33,167 nt of DNA from contig JAMCSX010000025.1 in the NCBI GenBank assembly GCA_023379055.1, forward strand, positions 1 to 33,167, in the 5' to 3' direction. Made by a program: the position numbers and the translations under genes. The DNA is from Candidatus Martarchaeota archaeon. Its GTDB lineage: Archaea; Micrarchaeota; Micrarchaeia; Micrarchaeales; CABMGC01. The notes beneath the pieces were generated by a model. The model was not told where the DNA came from. It saw nothing but the letters and a program-made list of their open reading frames with translations, and made no database searches. Every line of letters begins with the position of its first letter. Position 1 is the first letter of the stretch. Of this stretch, positions 21,711 to 31,634 are shown piece after piece.

Positions 21711-22618
21711 TGGAAAACGAAGAAACAGAATATGATTACAAGAAGCTCAAGGAGGCAGGCAAGGTCTCTGCAGATGCGCTGAAGCATGTGGCTACAGTGA
21801 TAAAGCCCGGGACAAAGCTTTCGGATGCAGCTGAAAGCATAGAGAGATTCATAGCTGATGCTGGGTGCGGCATGGCATTTCCTGTGAACCTCTCAACAGG
21901 GGCAGAGGCAGCGCATTACACTCCCGAGTTCTCGGACCAGAGGGTAATCGGGGATAAGGACGTGATCAAGATAGACCTCGGAGCCCGGAAGGATGCATAC
22001 CTGACTGATTGTGCAATGACTATGGCCCTTGATCCTGCGCACCTGAAGCTTGTGGAAGCCAGCGAGAAGGCGCTTGAGGATGCAATAAGCCTTGTAAAAT
22101 CCGGAAGAAGCATAAACGAGATAGGCCGCGAGATAGAGAAGACTGCAAAGTCCTGCGGATTCAATACCATACGGAATCTTGGTGGCCACGGAATAAGCCA
22201 GGAGGAGCTGCATGCTGATATATTCATACCAAACTTCGACAATGGGGACACAACTCCACTTGAAGAAGGGCAGGTCATAGCGATAGAGCCGTTCCTCACT
22301 ACCGGCGTCGGGTATGTGACAAATGGCGAGTCCATCCAAATATTCCAGAAAACCGGGGACGTGATGCCAAGGTCGCAGGATTCGAGGGACGTGCTAAACC
22401 ACATAACAGAGCACTTCAGTACGTATCCATTCGCAATGCGATGGCTGATAAAGGGCATGGATGGCAACGAATTCAAGGCGAGGAGGAGTATTGCAGATCT
22501 ATTGAATGCAGGGGATCTCGAGGCGTTTCCGGTGCTTGTGGAGAAATCCGGTGGCATTGTGTCACAGGCAGAGAAGACGTTAATAGTTGAGAAGGATTCA
22601 TGCGCTATTGTCACATAA
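21710..22618 (+). CDS. map: Methionine aminopeptidase, type II
   Basis: About 302 residues from the ATG at 21710 (the ORF track uses GTG 21707); AGGAG precedes it. The five metal ligands are seen: D89 (IKIDLGA), D100 (LTDCAMT), H160 (NLGGHGISQ), E193 (AIEPFLTTG) and E288 (QAEKTLIVE). The insert between the histidine and the second glutamate marks the type II (archaeal/eukaryotic) class. It removes the initiator methionine from nascent proteins. It is translationally coupled to polB by a 1-nt overlap and converges on rpoA2. Confidence 0.95.
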   Translation: MENEETEYDYKKLKEAGKVSADALKHVATVIKPGTKLSDAAESIERFIADAGCGMAFPVNLSTGAEAAHYTPEFSDQRVIGDKDVIKIDLGARKDAYLTDCAMTMALDPAHLKLVEASEKALEDAISLVKSGRSINEIGREIEKTAKSCGFNTIRNLGGHGISQEELHADIFIPNFDNGDTTPLEEGQVIAIEPFLTTGVGYVTNGESIQIFQKTGDVMPRSQDSRDVLNHITEHFSTYPFAMRWLIKGMDGNEFKARRSIADLLNAGDLEAFPVLVEKSGGIVSQAEKTLIVEKDSCAIVT

Positions 22619-22767
22619 TCATGCAATGTCCAGGCAAAATCATCCATGTTGCTGCCAGAAGCCGGGAAGCCAAGAGAATATCTATCTGTATTCGGTCAAA
22701 TACCCTCAGCCATTTCACTTTTTCTATCAGCAGTCTTGCCCTTGCAAATTTTCGTGAGCCTGCACTA

Positions 22768-23835
22768 TCATTCCTTCTTCGCGTCCTTTGGCTTTATCTT
22801 CGCAAGGTCCTCCTTCTTTATGGCGAGCTTCACAGACCCGGTGCCTATCGGTATCTGCTTGCCTACAAGTATGTTTTCAGTGACTCCCTTCATCGGGTCG
22901 ACCTCACCGTATGCTGCTGCGTGTATCAGGTGCTTCAGCGTCTCTTCGTATGCAGCCCTTGCGAAGACAGACTTCTTCTCCCCGCTGAGTCCGTGCCTTC
23001 CGACTCCCTTTATCGTGCCGCTTGCAGTCATTGCGTCGGCTATGAGGAAAAGGTGCCTGTCCTCTACTGAGATCTTCTGCTCCTTAAGCGTTCTCTTGAG
23101 CTCGTTTCCAAGCGCATTCCTTGCCGCTTCTATTCCGAACAGCCGGTATATTGCAAATACGTCGTTGGTTGTGGTTCTCTCCTTGTCAACTCCATCTACT
23201 GCCATTACTCCCTCTATATTGCTTCCACCAGACACTAGGTAGAATTCGCCTGTCCTGTCATCCTTTCTTATCGTCGCCTTTCCTGCGCCGTCAACACCGC
23301 TTACCAGCGCCTTCATTATCTTTATGGATGCTGCGCGTATGTCTTTCAGGTTCTTTGTATGCATGTTTATTATTATGCCTCCTTCCTCAACCGTTGCGTC
23401 TACCTTTCCAAGCTCCTTCTCTATCCTTGATGCCACCTGCCGTGCCGTCAGGTTCTCCGACTGAAGCTCCTGTACGTCAAGTATGACCTTTATCTTGCCT
23501 TTTGAGAAATTCTCCAACACCCTTTTTGCGATGTTCGACATCCTGACCTCATTCACCTTCTTCAGGACCTCCTGAGCCCTGTCGAAGCTCTTGCCTATCC
23601 TCTCATCAAGATAAATATATGTTATTGGAGTGGATGGCTTCTTCTTGGCATCTACAAGCTCTATTATCCTTGGAAGTCCAGACGTCGATATTGTGGACTC
23701 TATTCCTGCGAGATGGAATGACCTGAGGATCATCTGTGTTCCAGGCTCCCCTACCGACTGCGCGGCAATTATGCCAACCGGTTCCCCGTATTCCACAGCG
23801 TATTTTTTATCTACCTTGTCCCTTGCCATAAACAT
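22768..23835 (-). CDS. rpoA2: DNA-directed RNA polymerase subunit A''
   Basis: About 355 residues. It begins with the trigger-loop-proximal block [20 protein letters not shown] and RSFHLAG, followed by [19 protein letters not shown]. Its C-terminus has [15 protein letters not shown] and [20 protein letters not shown], as in archaeal A''. I place the start at the ATG at 23835, overlapping the rpoA1 stop by one base (TGATG); the ORF track uses a TTG one codon upstream. It is the last gene of the polymerase operon; the rpl30e, nusA and rps genes that often follow in archaea are not here, and map converges instead. The 149-bp gap to map holds no gene. Confidence 0.97.
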   Translation of the reverse strand: MFMARDKVDKKYAVEYGEPVGIIAAQSVGEPGTQMILRSFHLAGIESTISTSGLPRIIELVDAKKKPSTPITYIYLDERIGKSFDRAQEVLKKVNEVRMSNIAKRVLENFSKGKIKVILDVQELQSENLTARQVASRIEKELGKVDATVEEGGIIINMHTKNLKDIRAASIKIMKALVSGVDGAGKATIRKDDRTGEFYLVSGGSNIEGVMAVDGVDKERTTTNDVFAIYRLFGIEAARNALGNELKRTLKEQKISVEDRHLFLIADAMTASGTIKGVGRHGLSGEKKSVFARAAYEETLKHLIHAAAYGEVDPMKGVTENILVGKQIPIGTGSVKLAIKKEDLAKIKPKDAKKE

Positions 23836-26408
23836 CAACTCTCTTTGTCCATCTTCTCAAACTGGGTGTATACCGGATTGATGATGTCCCCCCCGTAAAC
23901 AGTCTCTATCATGTTATTGTTCGTATCCCTGACACTGTAGTCATCGGTAACGTAGAAATCCTGGAGCGCATTCGACAGCCTTCTGTAGAGATATCCCGAC
24001 CTTGCTGTAAGCAGTGCTTTGTACACCTCCGAGCTTCTTGAGCCTACTGCGTGCATGAACAGGTCCTTAGGCGCAAGCCCGGAATAATAGCATGTTGCAA
24101 CGAATCCCCTTGCCCCGGGAGCGATGTCCCCTGGCACTATGTGTGGAAGCACCCTGTTCGTATAGTATCCCCTCTTTATCCTTCCTCCGCTGAGCGTTGC
24201 CTGCTGCCCGAGGAACATGGTCATCTGCTCTATGTTTAACGTGCTTCCCCTTGAACCTGACCTGGTCATCTCCACTGCCGCATTCTCCTCTGTCTCGTAT
24301 TTAAGCAGAGTCTCTCCTGCCTTGTCCCTGACTATGTTAAGCTCGGCTATTATCATCCTCTCAAGCGACTGCCTGAGCGTGTAGCCTATGAGCGGTTCAA
24401 GCTTCCTGTTCCTGTAGTCGTCTATGAGCTTGTTTATCTTCCTGAACGTATCCTCAAGTATCTTCACTCTCTCTTCCTCGAGCCTCTTGCTTGTTGTGTA
24501 CTCCCTTACCCCTACTGTAACTCCCATAAGCGTAACGAATGCATCCGCAACCTTTGCGGTTGTGAATATGAACCTCTTCAGCTCCTCGTATCCGAAGTCC
24601 TTCCCGATCTTTACCATAAGCCTGTTGTTTCCCCTCCCATATGTGTCCTTTGTCACCACCCCTTCGACAAGCCTGCCCTTCCTTATTACAAAAGGGGCCT
24701 TACCTGACACTCCATCAAAGTCAAGATCCTTTGGCAGCAGCATTGAGAATACATCCCTGCCCTTGTAAAGGTCTCCCTTAGAGGCCTTTGGCAGCTCGTA
24801 AATGCCTGCTATCGAGAGCAAGTATACCGCCTGCTCCTTTGTAAGATATGAATCGTCCTTTGTAAGCAAGTACATTCCGGTTATCCCGTCTTCGTTGTTA
24901 GATATGATGACGTCGCCGTCCCTTGGCGAAAAGATCTGAAACTGCGGGCTCATAAGGTTCCTTGCCTCTGACTGCGACTCAAGGCTCTGCGGCACATGAA
25001 GGTTCATCTCGTCTCCGTCGAAGTCTGCATTGTACGGCGCAGTCACGCAGTAGTTCATTCTGAATGTCTTCCCCACAAGCACCTTTGCCTTGTGCGACAT
25101 TATCGATACCCTGTGGAGCGAAGGCTGCCTGTTGAACAGGGTTATGTCGCCGTCCATTAGCTGCCTCTCAAGTATATCGCCTACCTGCAGCCCCTTCAGG
25201 AGCTCCTCCCTGTTAGTATCTATGACCCTCTTCCTCTTTCCATCCTTTGATATGACGTTTATTACCATCGGGTACTCAGTGCGTGCAAGCAGCTCCTTTG
25301 CCTTTTCAAGATTCCACAGGGTCACATAGAAAGGAACAGTGAGCTTTGAGGCTATGTCAATTGGCACTCCCACTTCATCAAGATCTATATTCGGGTCAAC
25401 GCTTATCACAGTCCTGGCAGAGTAATTGACCCTCTTTCCGCTAAGGTTGTATCTGAACCTGCCTTCCTTTCCCTTAAGCCTCTGTGCAAGCGTCTTGAGC
25501 GCCCTTCCGCTCCTGTGCCTTGCTGGAGGTATGCTTGCTGTCTCGTTGTTGAAATATGTTGTTACGTGATACTGCAGAAGCTCCCAAAGGTCGTCTATTA
25601 TGATCTGTGGAGCGCCAGCATTCAGATTCTGGTCCAGCCTCAGATTTATCCTCATTATGTCCACGAGCTTGTGCGTAAGGTCGTCTTCGCTCCTCTCACC
25701 ACTCTCCAGCGTGATTGATGGCCTTACATTTACCGGCGGTACGAGGAGCACGCTCAGTATAACCCACTCCGGCCTGCTCACTGCGCCGTCTATTCCAAGC
25801 ACCGCAAGGTCTTCGTTGCTTATCTTTGAGAGAAGGTCGCGTATCTCATCAGGCTTCAGTTTGTAATCATCAACATAGAAGTATGTAGGCGCGGAGAACT
25901 TGAACTTTCCTTTTGAGGCCTTGCACCTCTCGCACTTCTTCATGTTCTTCAGTCGCTTGAGCATCGCTGCGGATCCCGAAAATCCCTTCTCAGATTCCGC
26001 CCCCTGTGGCTCCAGATCCCCTTCAACGCTCTCCTCAAGCTTTGGAAGCACACTCCTGTACTCTGCTATATGCTCATCGCTCAGCATGAGCCTGTGGCAC
26101 ACCCTGCACGTTGACTGGAGTATCATGTATATTATCTTTGAGAACTCTGAATGGATTACTGGCCTGACAAGCTCTATCCTGCCGAAGTGGCCCGGGCACG
26201 ACTTTGCCCGTGCGCCACACGTTTTGCATATAAGGCCAGGGTCTATTACCCCCATCCTCTGGTCCAGAAGTCCGCCGTCTATCGGATAGCCGTCTTCATT
26301 GTATGTGTCAGGCACCGTAAGCTTGACAACGCTAAGCCTCTTTGCGTCGTCCGATCTCAGAATCCCGAATTTTATGTGATCTATTACCTCTGTTTGCATG
26401 ATGATCAT
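23835..26408 (-). CDS. rpoA1: DNA-directed RNA polymerase subunit A'
   Basis: 857 residues. The N-terminal zinc clamp has C61xxC64...C71xxH74 ([20 protein letters not shown]). Further cysteine pairs lie at 101-104 and 159-162. The active-site loop [10 protein letters not shown] is at 460-469 with the three magnesium-binding aspartates. RQPSLHR lies at about 427-433, and the bridge helix region follows with [26 protein letters not shown]. The split from A'' is at the usual archaeal position. The ATG overlaps the rpoB1 stop (ATGA). It forms the catalytic half of the enzyme together with A''. Confidence 0.98.
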   Translation of the reverse strand: MIIMQTEVIDHIKFGILRSDDAKRLSVVKLTVPDTYNEDGYPIDGGLLDQRMGVIDPGLICKTCGARAKSCPGHFGRIELVRPVIHSEFSKIIYMILQSTCRVCHRLMLSDEHIAEYRSVLPKLEESVEGDLEPQGAESEKGFSGSAAMLKRLKNMKKCERCKASKGKFKFSAPTYFYVDDYKLKPDEIRDLLSKISNEDLAVLGIDGAVSRPEWVILSVLLVPPVNVRPSITLESGERSEDDLTHKLVDIMRINLRLDQNLNAGAPQIIIDDLWELLQYHVTTYFNNETASIPPARHRSGRALKTLAQRLKGKEGRFRYNLSGKRVNYSARTVISVDPNIDLDEVGVPIDIASKLTVPFYVTLWNLEKAKELLARTEYPMVINVISKDGKRKRVIDTNREELLKGLQVGDILERQLMDGDITLFNRQPSLHRVSIMSHKAKVLVGKTFRMNYCVTAPYNADFDGDEMNLHVPQSLESQSEARNLMSPQFQIFSPRDGDVIISNNEDGITGMYLLTKDDSYLTKEQAVYLLSIAGIYELPKASKGDLYKGRDVFSMLLPKDLDFDGVSGKAPFVIRKGRLVEGVVTKDTYGRGNNRLMVKIGKDFGYEELKRFIFTTAKVADAFVTLMGVTVGVREYTTSKRLEEERVKILEDTFRKINKLIDDYRNRKLEPLIGYTLRQSLERMIIAELNIVRDKAGETLLKYETEENAAVEMTRSGSRGSTLNIEQMTMFLGQQATLSGGRIKRGYYTNRVLPHIVPGDIAPGARGFVATCYYSGLAPKDLFMHAVGSRSSEVYKALLTARSGYLYRRLSNALQDFYVTDDYSVRDTNNNMIETVYGGDIINPVYTQFEKMDKES

Positions 26409-28228
26409 TCATTCAGTTTTATTGTAGGCATTATGTGCAGCGACCTTATCTCGTCAAGCAGCACCTTGAATGCATAGCTTATCTCTACCGGAACAAAGCT
26501 GTTCTCCTTGCATACTGTGCATACCTGCACCTTCTTTATGTGATCATAATATCCAAGATTGCCGCAGTTCTTGCATATCAGCACCTCTGTCTTGTCGCTT
26601 TGGTCAAGCAGCCTCTCCTTAAGCAGCAGGCTAGCGCCGTAGCCTATAAGTGCATCTCGTTCCATCTCTCCAAACCTGAGCGCCCCCTGCCTGGCTTTTC
26701 CTTCAGTAGGCTGGTGTGTGAGTATCTGCACCTTGCCCCTGCTCCTTACCTGTATCTTGTTGCTTACCATATGGTAAAGTCTGTTGTAATATACAACTCC
26801 ATTGAACAGCACCGACTTGAATGGCATGCCTGTTATCCCGTCATAGAGCACCTCGTTTCCATAAGCCTCAAATCCATGCCTTTTAAGTGTCTCCCCGTAT
26901 GCAGTTATCCTGTCAGTCCCGGCCTCGCTGAATGCAGTTCCGTCTATAATGTTTCCGTCAACAGCGCCTGCCTTTCCAGCAAGCATCTCAAGCAGATGCC
27001 CGAATGTGAGCCTTGTGGGTATGCTGTGAGGGTTAAGAAGAAGGTCAGGTACAATTCCGTCTGAAGTGAACGGCATGTCCTCAGGAGGGACTATGAGGGC
27101 AACCACACCCTTCTGTCCGTGCCTGCTTGCAAACTTGTCTCCATTTTCAGGTATCTTATTCGATCTTATCCTTACCTTCACTATCTTCGTTGCCCCTGTG
27201 GACTCGGTAAATATCACGCTGTCAACTACTCCCTTCTCCCCAGTTTTCAGCACTACGGAATCATCGCGCATCTTTTCCTCAAGTCCTCCGGCACCAAGGT
27301 TCTCCTCAAGGAACCTTGGTGGCGCAACCTTTCCTATAAGCGCATCCCCTTCCGCAACCTCCATCTCCGGCTCTATTATGCCGTCTTCGCTGAGCTTTGA
27401 ATAAACGTGCTCCCCCATGTATCCATCCGCTGTCGGCTGCGGTAACCTGAACTTATCCTTCTGTCCACCAGGATATCTTCTCTCCTCATCCACATAAGTC
27501 TTATAGAACATGCTCCTTCCAAGTCCGCGGTCTACCGCAGCCCTGTTCAGCACTATCGCGTCAGACATGTTGTACCCATAATAGGTGGATAGCGCAACTA
27601 CAAAGTTCTGCCCACTAGGATGCGTAGATATCCTTGCAGTGTCATAAGCCGAAGTGGTTACTATCGGCTTCTGCGGATAGTAAAGTATGTAAGCCCTTGA
27701 ATCGAACCTCTGATTGAAGTTAGTTGCATATACTCCCTGCGCCTGCTTCGTAAAGTTTGCAAGCATCGCGTGCCTTGCAAGCGAGTTGTGCTCAGGGTAA
27801 GGTGCGGTGTTTATGGTAAATCCGAAGATCGACGTTATGTCTACCTCAAGGTGGGTGTGCCTCTCAGTTATATCCCTCTCGCTGAGTGCAACGAGGACAT
27901 TCTCCTCCTCCTCTGCGTCAAGATACTCTATTATCCCGTTCCTTAACAGGTAGTTGAAGTTTATCTCCTTGCTTTTTAGTTTTGCGAGAATCTCCTTTGT
28001 CAGCTTCGTCTGACCGTTTTCGAGTATTATGTAGGGTTTCCTTATTCTACCCCTGTCAGTATTTATGTTAACTGAATTGAGCTTCTCATTGAACGATACG
28101 TTCACTTCTCCGGATATTATGCCCCTCCGCCTTGCGCTGCGTATCTCCCCGGCAAATTGTGCCGGATTCCCTACTGTCCCTATTACCTTGCCATTTACAT
28201 ATACATATGATTTATTCTCATCTGCCAT
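26405..28228 (-). CDS. rpoB1: DNA-directed RNA polymerase subunit B' (C-terminal half of B)
   Basis: About 607 residues from the ATG at 28228. AGGTG overlapping the rpoB2 stop sits 5 nt before it, better than the GTG start of the ORF track (28234). Conserved blocks include ESTGATKIVKVRIRSNKIPE, GDKFASRHGQKGVV and GRVQ-like KVQILTHQPTEGKARQGALRFGEMERDAL. The C-terminal zinc ribbon is CKNCG...CTVC. The B subunit is split into B'' and B', as in many euryarchaea and several DPANN lineages. Confidence 0.97.
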   Translation of the reverse strand: MADENKSYVYVNGKVIGTVGNPAQFAGEIRSARRRGIISGEVNVSFNEKLNSVNINTDRGRIRKPYIILENGQTKLTKEILAKLKSKEINFNYLLRNGIIEYLDAEEEENVLVALSERDITERHTHLEVDITSIFGFTINTAPYPEHNSLARHAMLANFTKQAQGVYATNFNQRFDSRAYILYYPQKPIVTTSAYDTARISTHPSGQNFVVALSTYYGYNMSDAIVLNRAAVDRGLGRSMFYKTYVDEERRYPGGQKDKFRLPQPTADGYMGEHVYSKLSEDGIIEPEMEVAEGDALIGKVAPPRFLEENLGAGGLEEKMRDDSVVLKTGEKGVVDSVIFTESTGATKIVKVRIRSNKIPENGDKFASRHGQKGVVALIVPPEDMPFTSDGIVPDLLLNPHSIPTRLTFGHLLEMLAGKAGAVDGNIIDGTAFSEAGTDRITAYGETLKRHGFEAYGNEVLYDGITGMPFKSVLFNGVVYYNRLYHMVSNKIQVRSRGKVQILTHQPTEGKARQGALRFGEMERDALIGYGASLLLKERLLDQSDKTEVLICKNCGNLGYYDHIKKVQVCTVCKENSFVPVEISYAFKVLLDEIRSLHIMPTIKLNE

Positions 28229-28236
28229 AAGCACAC

Positions 28237-29706
28237 CTATAACTTCTCTATCTTCCTTATCTCCCTTATCTTCTGCTCCGTAGATGCCTCATCTGCACCC
28301 ACAGTTATCTTTGACATTATAGCCAGATACTTGGTCAGCCCTACCTCCTGCCCTTCCGGAGTCTCCGAAGGGCAGATCTTTCCCCACTGCGTTCCATGTA
28401 CGTCCCTTGCCTTGAAGTGCGGATGCTTCTTTGCCAGCGGAGACTTCACCCTTCTTAAGTGTGTATAAGTGCTTATGAGATTTGTCCTGTCAAGGACCTG
28501 CGACACTCCAGTCTGCCCTGCCACCCATGTGCCGGTCCCCATTGCATACGCTATCCTGTCTGATATCGTGTCAGGATTGATTATGGACTGTATGCTAAGC
28601 TTCCTCCCCCTTGCACTTGTTCTCTCTACCTGGTACTTAACCTCCTTAGTAAAGAACCTGAATGCATATGCAAAGAGCTCTTCCATAAGCTCCCCAGAGT
28701 ATTTCACCCTCTTGTTTCCATAATGGTCCTTGTCATCCTCCCGTGTTATCCCGTTTCCAACTATTGTTGACTTCCTTGCCATCTGTATCAGGTATTTGCC
28801 CTTCTCATACCTGTCCTCCGGCTTCTCTCCTATGTGTGGAAGAAGATAGTTATCTATCTGGGTCTCTGCCCTCTTCTGCTGATATTCCTTTGCCTGCCCT
28901 GGCGCAGAGAGCTTCCCAAGCTCTATTAACGCATCGCTGCCTGATATGTCCTTGAATCCCGTGAGTTCGAAGTTTAGCATCATGTCGTTCTTGAATGTCA
29001 GAAGGTCGGCATAATCAAGCATATCTTCCTGTTTCATTCCAAGCGCCTTCAGGAGCAGTATGAAGCTAAGGCTTTTGGGTACCGTTGGGAAATCCACAGT
29101 AAACGTGCCGCTCTGTGCCCTTGTAACCACGCATCGTGCCCTGAATCCTGGTGCAGTGGAGAATACCACGCTTGAGACCTTATCTCCTGTCTTCTTCTTT
29201 GTTGTTATTATCCTGTTTGCAGCTACATCCTCAAGTCCTACAAGCACCCTCTCAACGCCCTTCATTATGAAGTAGCCGCCCGGATCCTCTACGTCCTCCC
29301 CATTCTCCACCATCTGCTCTTTTGTAAGCGTCTTTATGTAGCACAGATTGCTGCGCAACATTATGGGCAATTCTCCTACAAACACCTCACCAAACGATGC
29401 CGATTTCTCTATGCCCCTTATGACCGGAACAACCTCTATGAATATTGGTGCTGCATATGTCTGGTTCCTGAGCCTGGCCTCATTAGGCATTATCGCCCTT
29501 CTGGATCCATCAGCCTCAATAACCGACGCCTTCTCAAGCCTTATCTTCCCAAGCTTTAGTGCGAACCCCTCAACGCTCGGCTCTATTATATTCTGTCTGT
29601 CTATCACAGACTGTATGCCTGAGTCAAGGAATCTGTTATAGCTCTCTATCTGGTGCTGGACCAGGCTGTTTGATTCTAGATAAGACCTAAGTATCTCGTT
29701 TCCCAT
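28237..29706 (-). CDS. rpoB2: DNA-directed RNA polymerase subunit B'' (N-terminal half of B)
   Basis: 489 residues. It has the N-terminal protrusion and lobe sequences, including GYFIMKGVERVLVGLEDVAANR, DDKDHYGNKRVKYSGEL and, near the end, HGTQWGKICPSETPEGQEVGL. The natural split from B' follows. The ATG at 29706 has GAGGT six or seven bases upstream, overlapping the rpoH stop. It is followed by rpoB1 with an 8-nt gap to the ATG chosen there. Confidence 0.98.
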   Translation of the reverse strand: MGNEILRSYLESNSLVQHQIESYNRFLDSGIQSVIDRQNIIEPSVEGFALKLGKIRLEKASVIEADGSRRAIMPNEARLRNQTYAAPIFIEVVPVIRGIEKSASFGEVFVGELPIMLRSNLCYIKTLTKEQMVENGEDVEDPGGYFIMKGVERVLVGLEDVAANRIITTKKKTGDKVSSVVFSTAPGFRARCVVTRAQSGTFTVDFPTVPKSLSFILLLKALGMKQEDMLDYADLLTFKNDMMLNFELTGFKDISGSDALIELGKLSAPGQAKEYQQKRAETQIDNYLLPHIGEKPEDRYEKGKYLIQMARKSTIVGNGITREDDKDHYGNKRVKYSGELMEELFAYAFRFFTKEVKYQVERTSARGRKLSIQSIINPDTISDRIAYAMGTGTWVAGQTGVSQVLDRTNLISTYTHLRRVKSPLAKKHPHFKARDVHGTQWGKICPSETPEGQEVGLTKYLAIMSKITVGADEASTEQKIREIRKIEKL

Positions 29707-29715
29707 AAAATAACC

Positions 29716-29946
29716 TCAGTCTTCTACGACTACCCTGTAGTATGGCAGCGTTGCGTTTTCGAAGCGCCTAAGTATCCTTATTACCTGCCCTGGCCTTGCC
29801 CCAAGCTTAACTGCCTGCGGATCTGTGGAGAATATGCGCGGAAGGTTGGTTATGTCAAGATTCATGGTCTTTAAAAGCTCCTTCGTCTCCTTATCACTAA
29901 CTAACTCATGTACCGGTACAAGCTCATGTCCACTCTTCGAAGGCAA
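29716..29946 (-). CDS. rpoH: DNA-directed RNA polymerase subunit H (Rpb5 C-terminal domain)
   Basis: The ORF track starts at 30003, but the first 19 codons are not typical of the family. A TTG at 29946 is preceded by AGGTGGA with 4-nt spacing and gives a 76-residue protein, the usual RpoH size. Conserved features: HELVPVHELVSD, LPRIFSTDPQAVKLGARPGQVIRI and the ending YYRVVVED. It binds subunit A at the downstream DNA jaw. It is the first gene of the operon rpoH-rpoB2-rpoB1-rpoA1-rpoA2. A TATA box lies at 30005-30014, predicting a leader of about 35 nt. Confidence 0.92.
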   Translation of the reverse strand: MPSKSGHELVPVHELVSDKETKELLKTMNLDITNLPRIFSTDPQAVKLGARPGQVIRILRRFENATLPYYRVVVED

Positions 29947-30004
29947 AAATCCACCTAAAATAAGCACTAACAGTGACGGACTGCTGATATATGTATTATG
30001 CAAT

Positions 30005-30014
30005 GTTTATAAGC
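30005..30014 (-). promoter_or_regulatory. TATA box of the RNA polymerase operon
   Basis: The minus strand reads GCTTATAAAC about 60 bp before the TTG start of rpoH. With initiation about 25 bp downstream it leaves a leader holding the AGGTGGA ribosome binding site. Confidence 0.45.
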
Positions 30015-30133
30015 GTTATTGTATGGCAAAGGCTTTTCAGTAAAAGCCTGAAAATTGGGCTTTGTCGGAAAAGTCCCATTTTTAGATAAGATAAGGGTTC
30101 TCTCTCTGATTTTGCAGTAGAGAATAAGTAGAT

Positions 30134-30206
30134 TGCGACCGCCGGGATTTGAACCCGGGCCATTGACTTGGCAAGCCAAAGTCCTACCAGGCTAGACTAC
30201 GATCGC
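30134..30206 (-). tRNA. tRNA-Gly (anticodon GCC)
   Basis: Acceptor GCGATCG pairs with CGGTCGC (one T-G pair). The D-arm is GTC-TAGCCTGGTAG-GAC. The anticodon arm is TTGGC-TTGCCAA-GTCAA, giving GCC, and the T-arm is CCGGG-TTCAAAT-CCCGG. The discriminator is A, with no encoded CCA and no intron. AT-rich promoter-like sequence lies upstream (30211-30240). Confidence 0.95.
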
Positions 30207-30306
30207 ATTGCATATATCATTTATACTTCTCTGTTTTTAACCCCTTCGCAGATAAATTCTTATTATGCCTGTGTGCAAATATATCCGGATGCAGTGTGCA
30301 AGTAAA

Positions 30307-31527
30307 CTACCCCAGGCTAAAGCCTGTGGGCTTTCCATAAGCTGATGAAACATGTCGCACAGCAACAATCGGTTCAACAACCGCATCTGGACGGATGTGT
30401 CTGTTTACAGGGACTCGCCTATTGGAAATCTGGAAAGAATCATGGTTAGTGGTATCTCTCCGCTCCAACAGGGATTTTATGGCAATATTGAGGCTTGCCT
30501 TTCTATCGGAGTTCACGACAACCCCACACTTCTTGCACCTGAACAAGGCATAATTGCTACTGTCATGTCCCTTCCCAACAGCACCGCAGTTGGAGCAGAA
30601 CTTGGACGTATGCCATGCATCAACGATATTCAGCGCAATATTCTTGTCAAAGCACCTCTGCATGAGGTTCTGTTTGAAAGTAAGGAAAGGGATACGCATA
30701 ACTTCACGATTGAATCTCCTTCCCTTGGGACTGAATCGTCTGAGGTCTTCAATGGAAATGTCAGCATCGTATTGCAGAGCCATTTCAGTAATCTCTCTGA
30801 CAACTTCGCCTATTCGGTTCTTCACGAAGTTATGCTCATTTTGTTTAATCTCCTTCAATGCCCTATTTGCATATTCGCTTCCGGTATCGGCATAACTCTG
30901 CAAAACAGACTTCCTTTCAAACAACTTCTTCCTTTTCTGCCAAATGTCCTTTCCGAAGTAATCCTGATGCAGAACCTTACCTTCAGAAGAGATGACCGAA
31001 ACAGCGAAGCATTTACTGTTCACGTCAACTCCCAGAACGTTCTTCTTCAAAGGCAATTCAGTTTCTTCTTTGGAAAGATATGCGACAATCCCAAGTCTGG
31101 AGGTAAGTCCATACGTTTTGCATATCCACCCAGACTTCAAAAGGTCGGAATAGCGTTGGAAATTCCTGTTCTTCTTTATGGGAACTGCGATTCTGTTTCT
31201 TGGATAGATTCCCAGTTCAATAAAAGTCATGGCCATGTCAAAAGTCTTGCAGTTGCGAGGGACGTTGAACTTGACAGTAATTCCTTTGGATTTGACTTTG
31301 CTTCGCCATACTGCACGTTCCAAAGATGCATAAACCTGAACGTTGAATCCAGTCCTCTTTTTAGATTCGGCAAAAGTCTTTCTATGGAAGTCTATGAAAG
31401 TATTGCAGAAATCCCTGTCTTTCCAGAGTCTATTGAATTCAGAAGTCGCCTTCAAAGAAAAGTCCCTTGGAATTCTACCCTTCTTGGCAGTAATTCCATC
31501 AATCTGCAAGAGAATAGCACGTTTCAT
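30307..31527 (-). CDS. tnpB: TnpB family protein (second lineage)
   Basis: 406 residues, with little similarity to the 11048 family outside the motifs. RuvC-I D168 is in NVLGVDVNSKCFAV, RuvC-II E260 in DISIEDLRRF, and RuvC-III D341 in VVNSDRKASLNIAI. The zinc ribbon is C311xxC314...C331xxC334. The C-terminus ends GKPTGFSLG, as in many archaeal OrfB proteins whose last codons form the right-end hairpin. All catalytic residues are present, so it may be an active RNA-guided nuclease. The ATG at 31527 is preceded by GGTTAGTGGT. The plus-strand ORF of 424 aa over the same region is a shadow. Confidence 0.93.
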   Translation of the reverse strand: MKRAILLQIDGITAKKGRIPRDFSLKATSEFNRLWKDRDFCNTFIDFHRKTFAESKKRTGFNVQVYASLERAVWRSKVKSKGITVKFNVPRNCKTFDMAMTFIELGIYPRNRIAVPIKKNRNFQRYSDLLKSGWICKTYGLTSRLGIVAYLSKEETELPLKKNVLGVDVNSKCFAVSVISSEGKVLHQDYFGKDIWQKRKKLFERKSVLQSYADTGSEYANRALKEIKQNEHNFVKNRIGEVVREITEMALQYDADISIEDLRRFSPKGRRFNREVMRIPFLTFKQNLMQRCFDKNIALNIVDAWHTSKFCSNCGAVGKGHDSSNYALFRCKKCGVVVNSDRKASLNIAIKSLLERRDTTNHDSFQISNRRVPVNRHIRPDAVVEPIVAVRHVSSAYGKPTGFSLG

Positions 31528-31574
31528 ACCACTAACCAGATATATATGTTCGCAGAATTATATACTACTAACTA

Positions 31575-31621
31575 CTCGACAATTCCTCTCACCCGGAAAC
31601 AATGTGAGCTTCCTTGTCGAG
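31575..31621. repeat. Left-end hairpin of the second TnpB element, just upstream of trpS
   Basis: Outer stem CTCGACAA/TTGTCGAG (8 bp) and inner stem CTCAC/GTGAG, 47 bp in all. It ends 5 nt before the AGGTGA ribosome binding sequence of trpS. Confidence 0.8.
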
Positions 31622-31634
31622 ATTAGGTGATTGA

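Larger units (their letters stand above)
30300..31625 (-). mobile_element. Second, unrelated TnpB-only element
   Basis: It contains one tnpB gene. At its right end (30311-30330) is a strong hairpin CAGGCT-AA-AGCCTG extended by CCC/GGG, which overlaps the last codons of tnpB. At its left end (31575-31621) is a 47-bp structure with an 8-bp outer stem CTCGACAA/TTGTCGAG and inner CTCAC/GTGAG. No tnpA is present. The boundaries are approximate. The left end comes within 10-15 bp of the trpS ribosome binding site, so it has displaced the native upstream region of trpS. Confidence 0.75.

Noticed and set aside
22600-23242. Plus-strand ORFs overlapping rpoA2
   Set aside because: They are shadow frames of rpoA2. 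The 149-bp gap between map and rpoA2 shows no credible gene or tRNA.
29947-30003. Longer RpoH start at 30003
   Set aside because: The extra 19 residues are not family-like, and the TTG at 29946 has an excellent ribosome binding site.
30352-31626. 424-aa plus-strand ORF opposite the second tnpB
   Set aside because: It is antisense to a clear TnpB with RuvC and zinc motifs, and its translation shows no family features. It is a shadow ORF.
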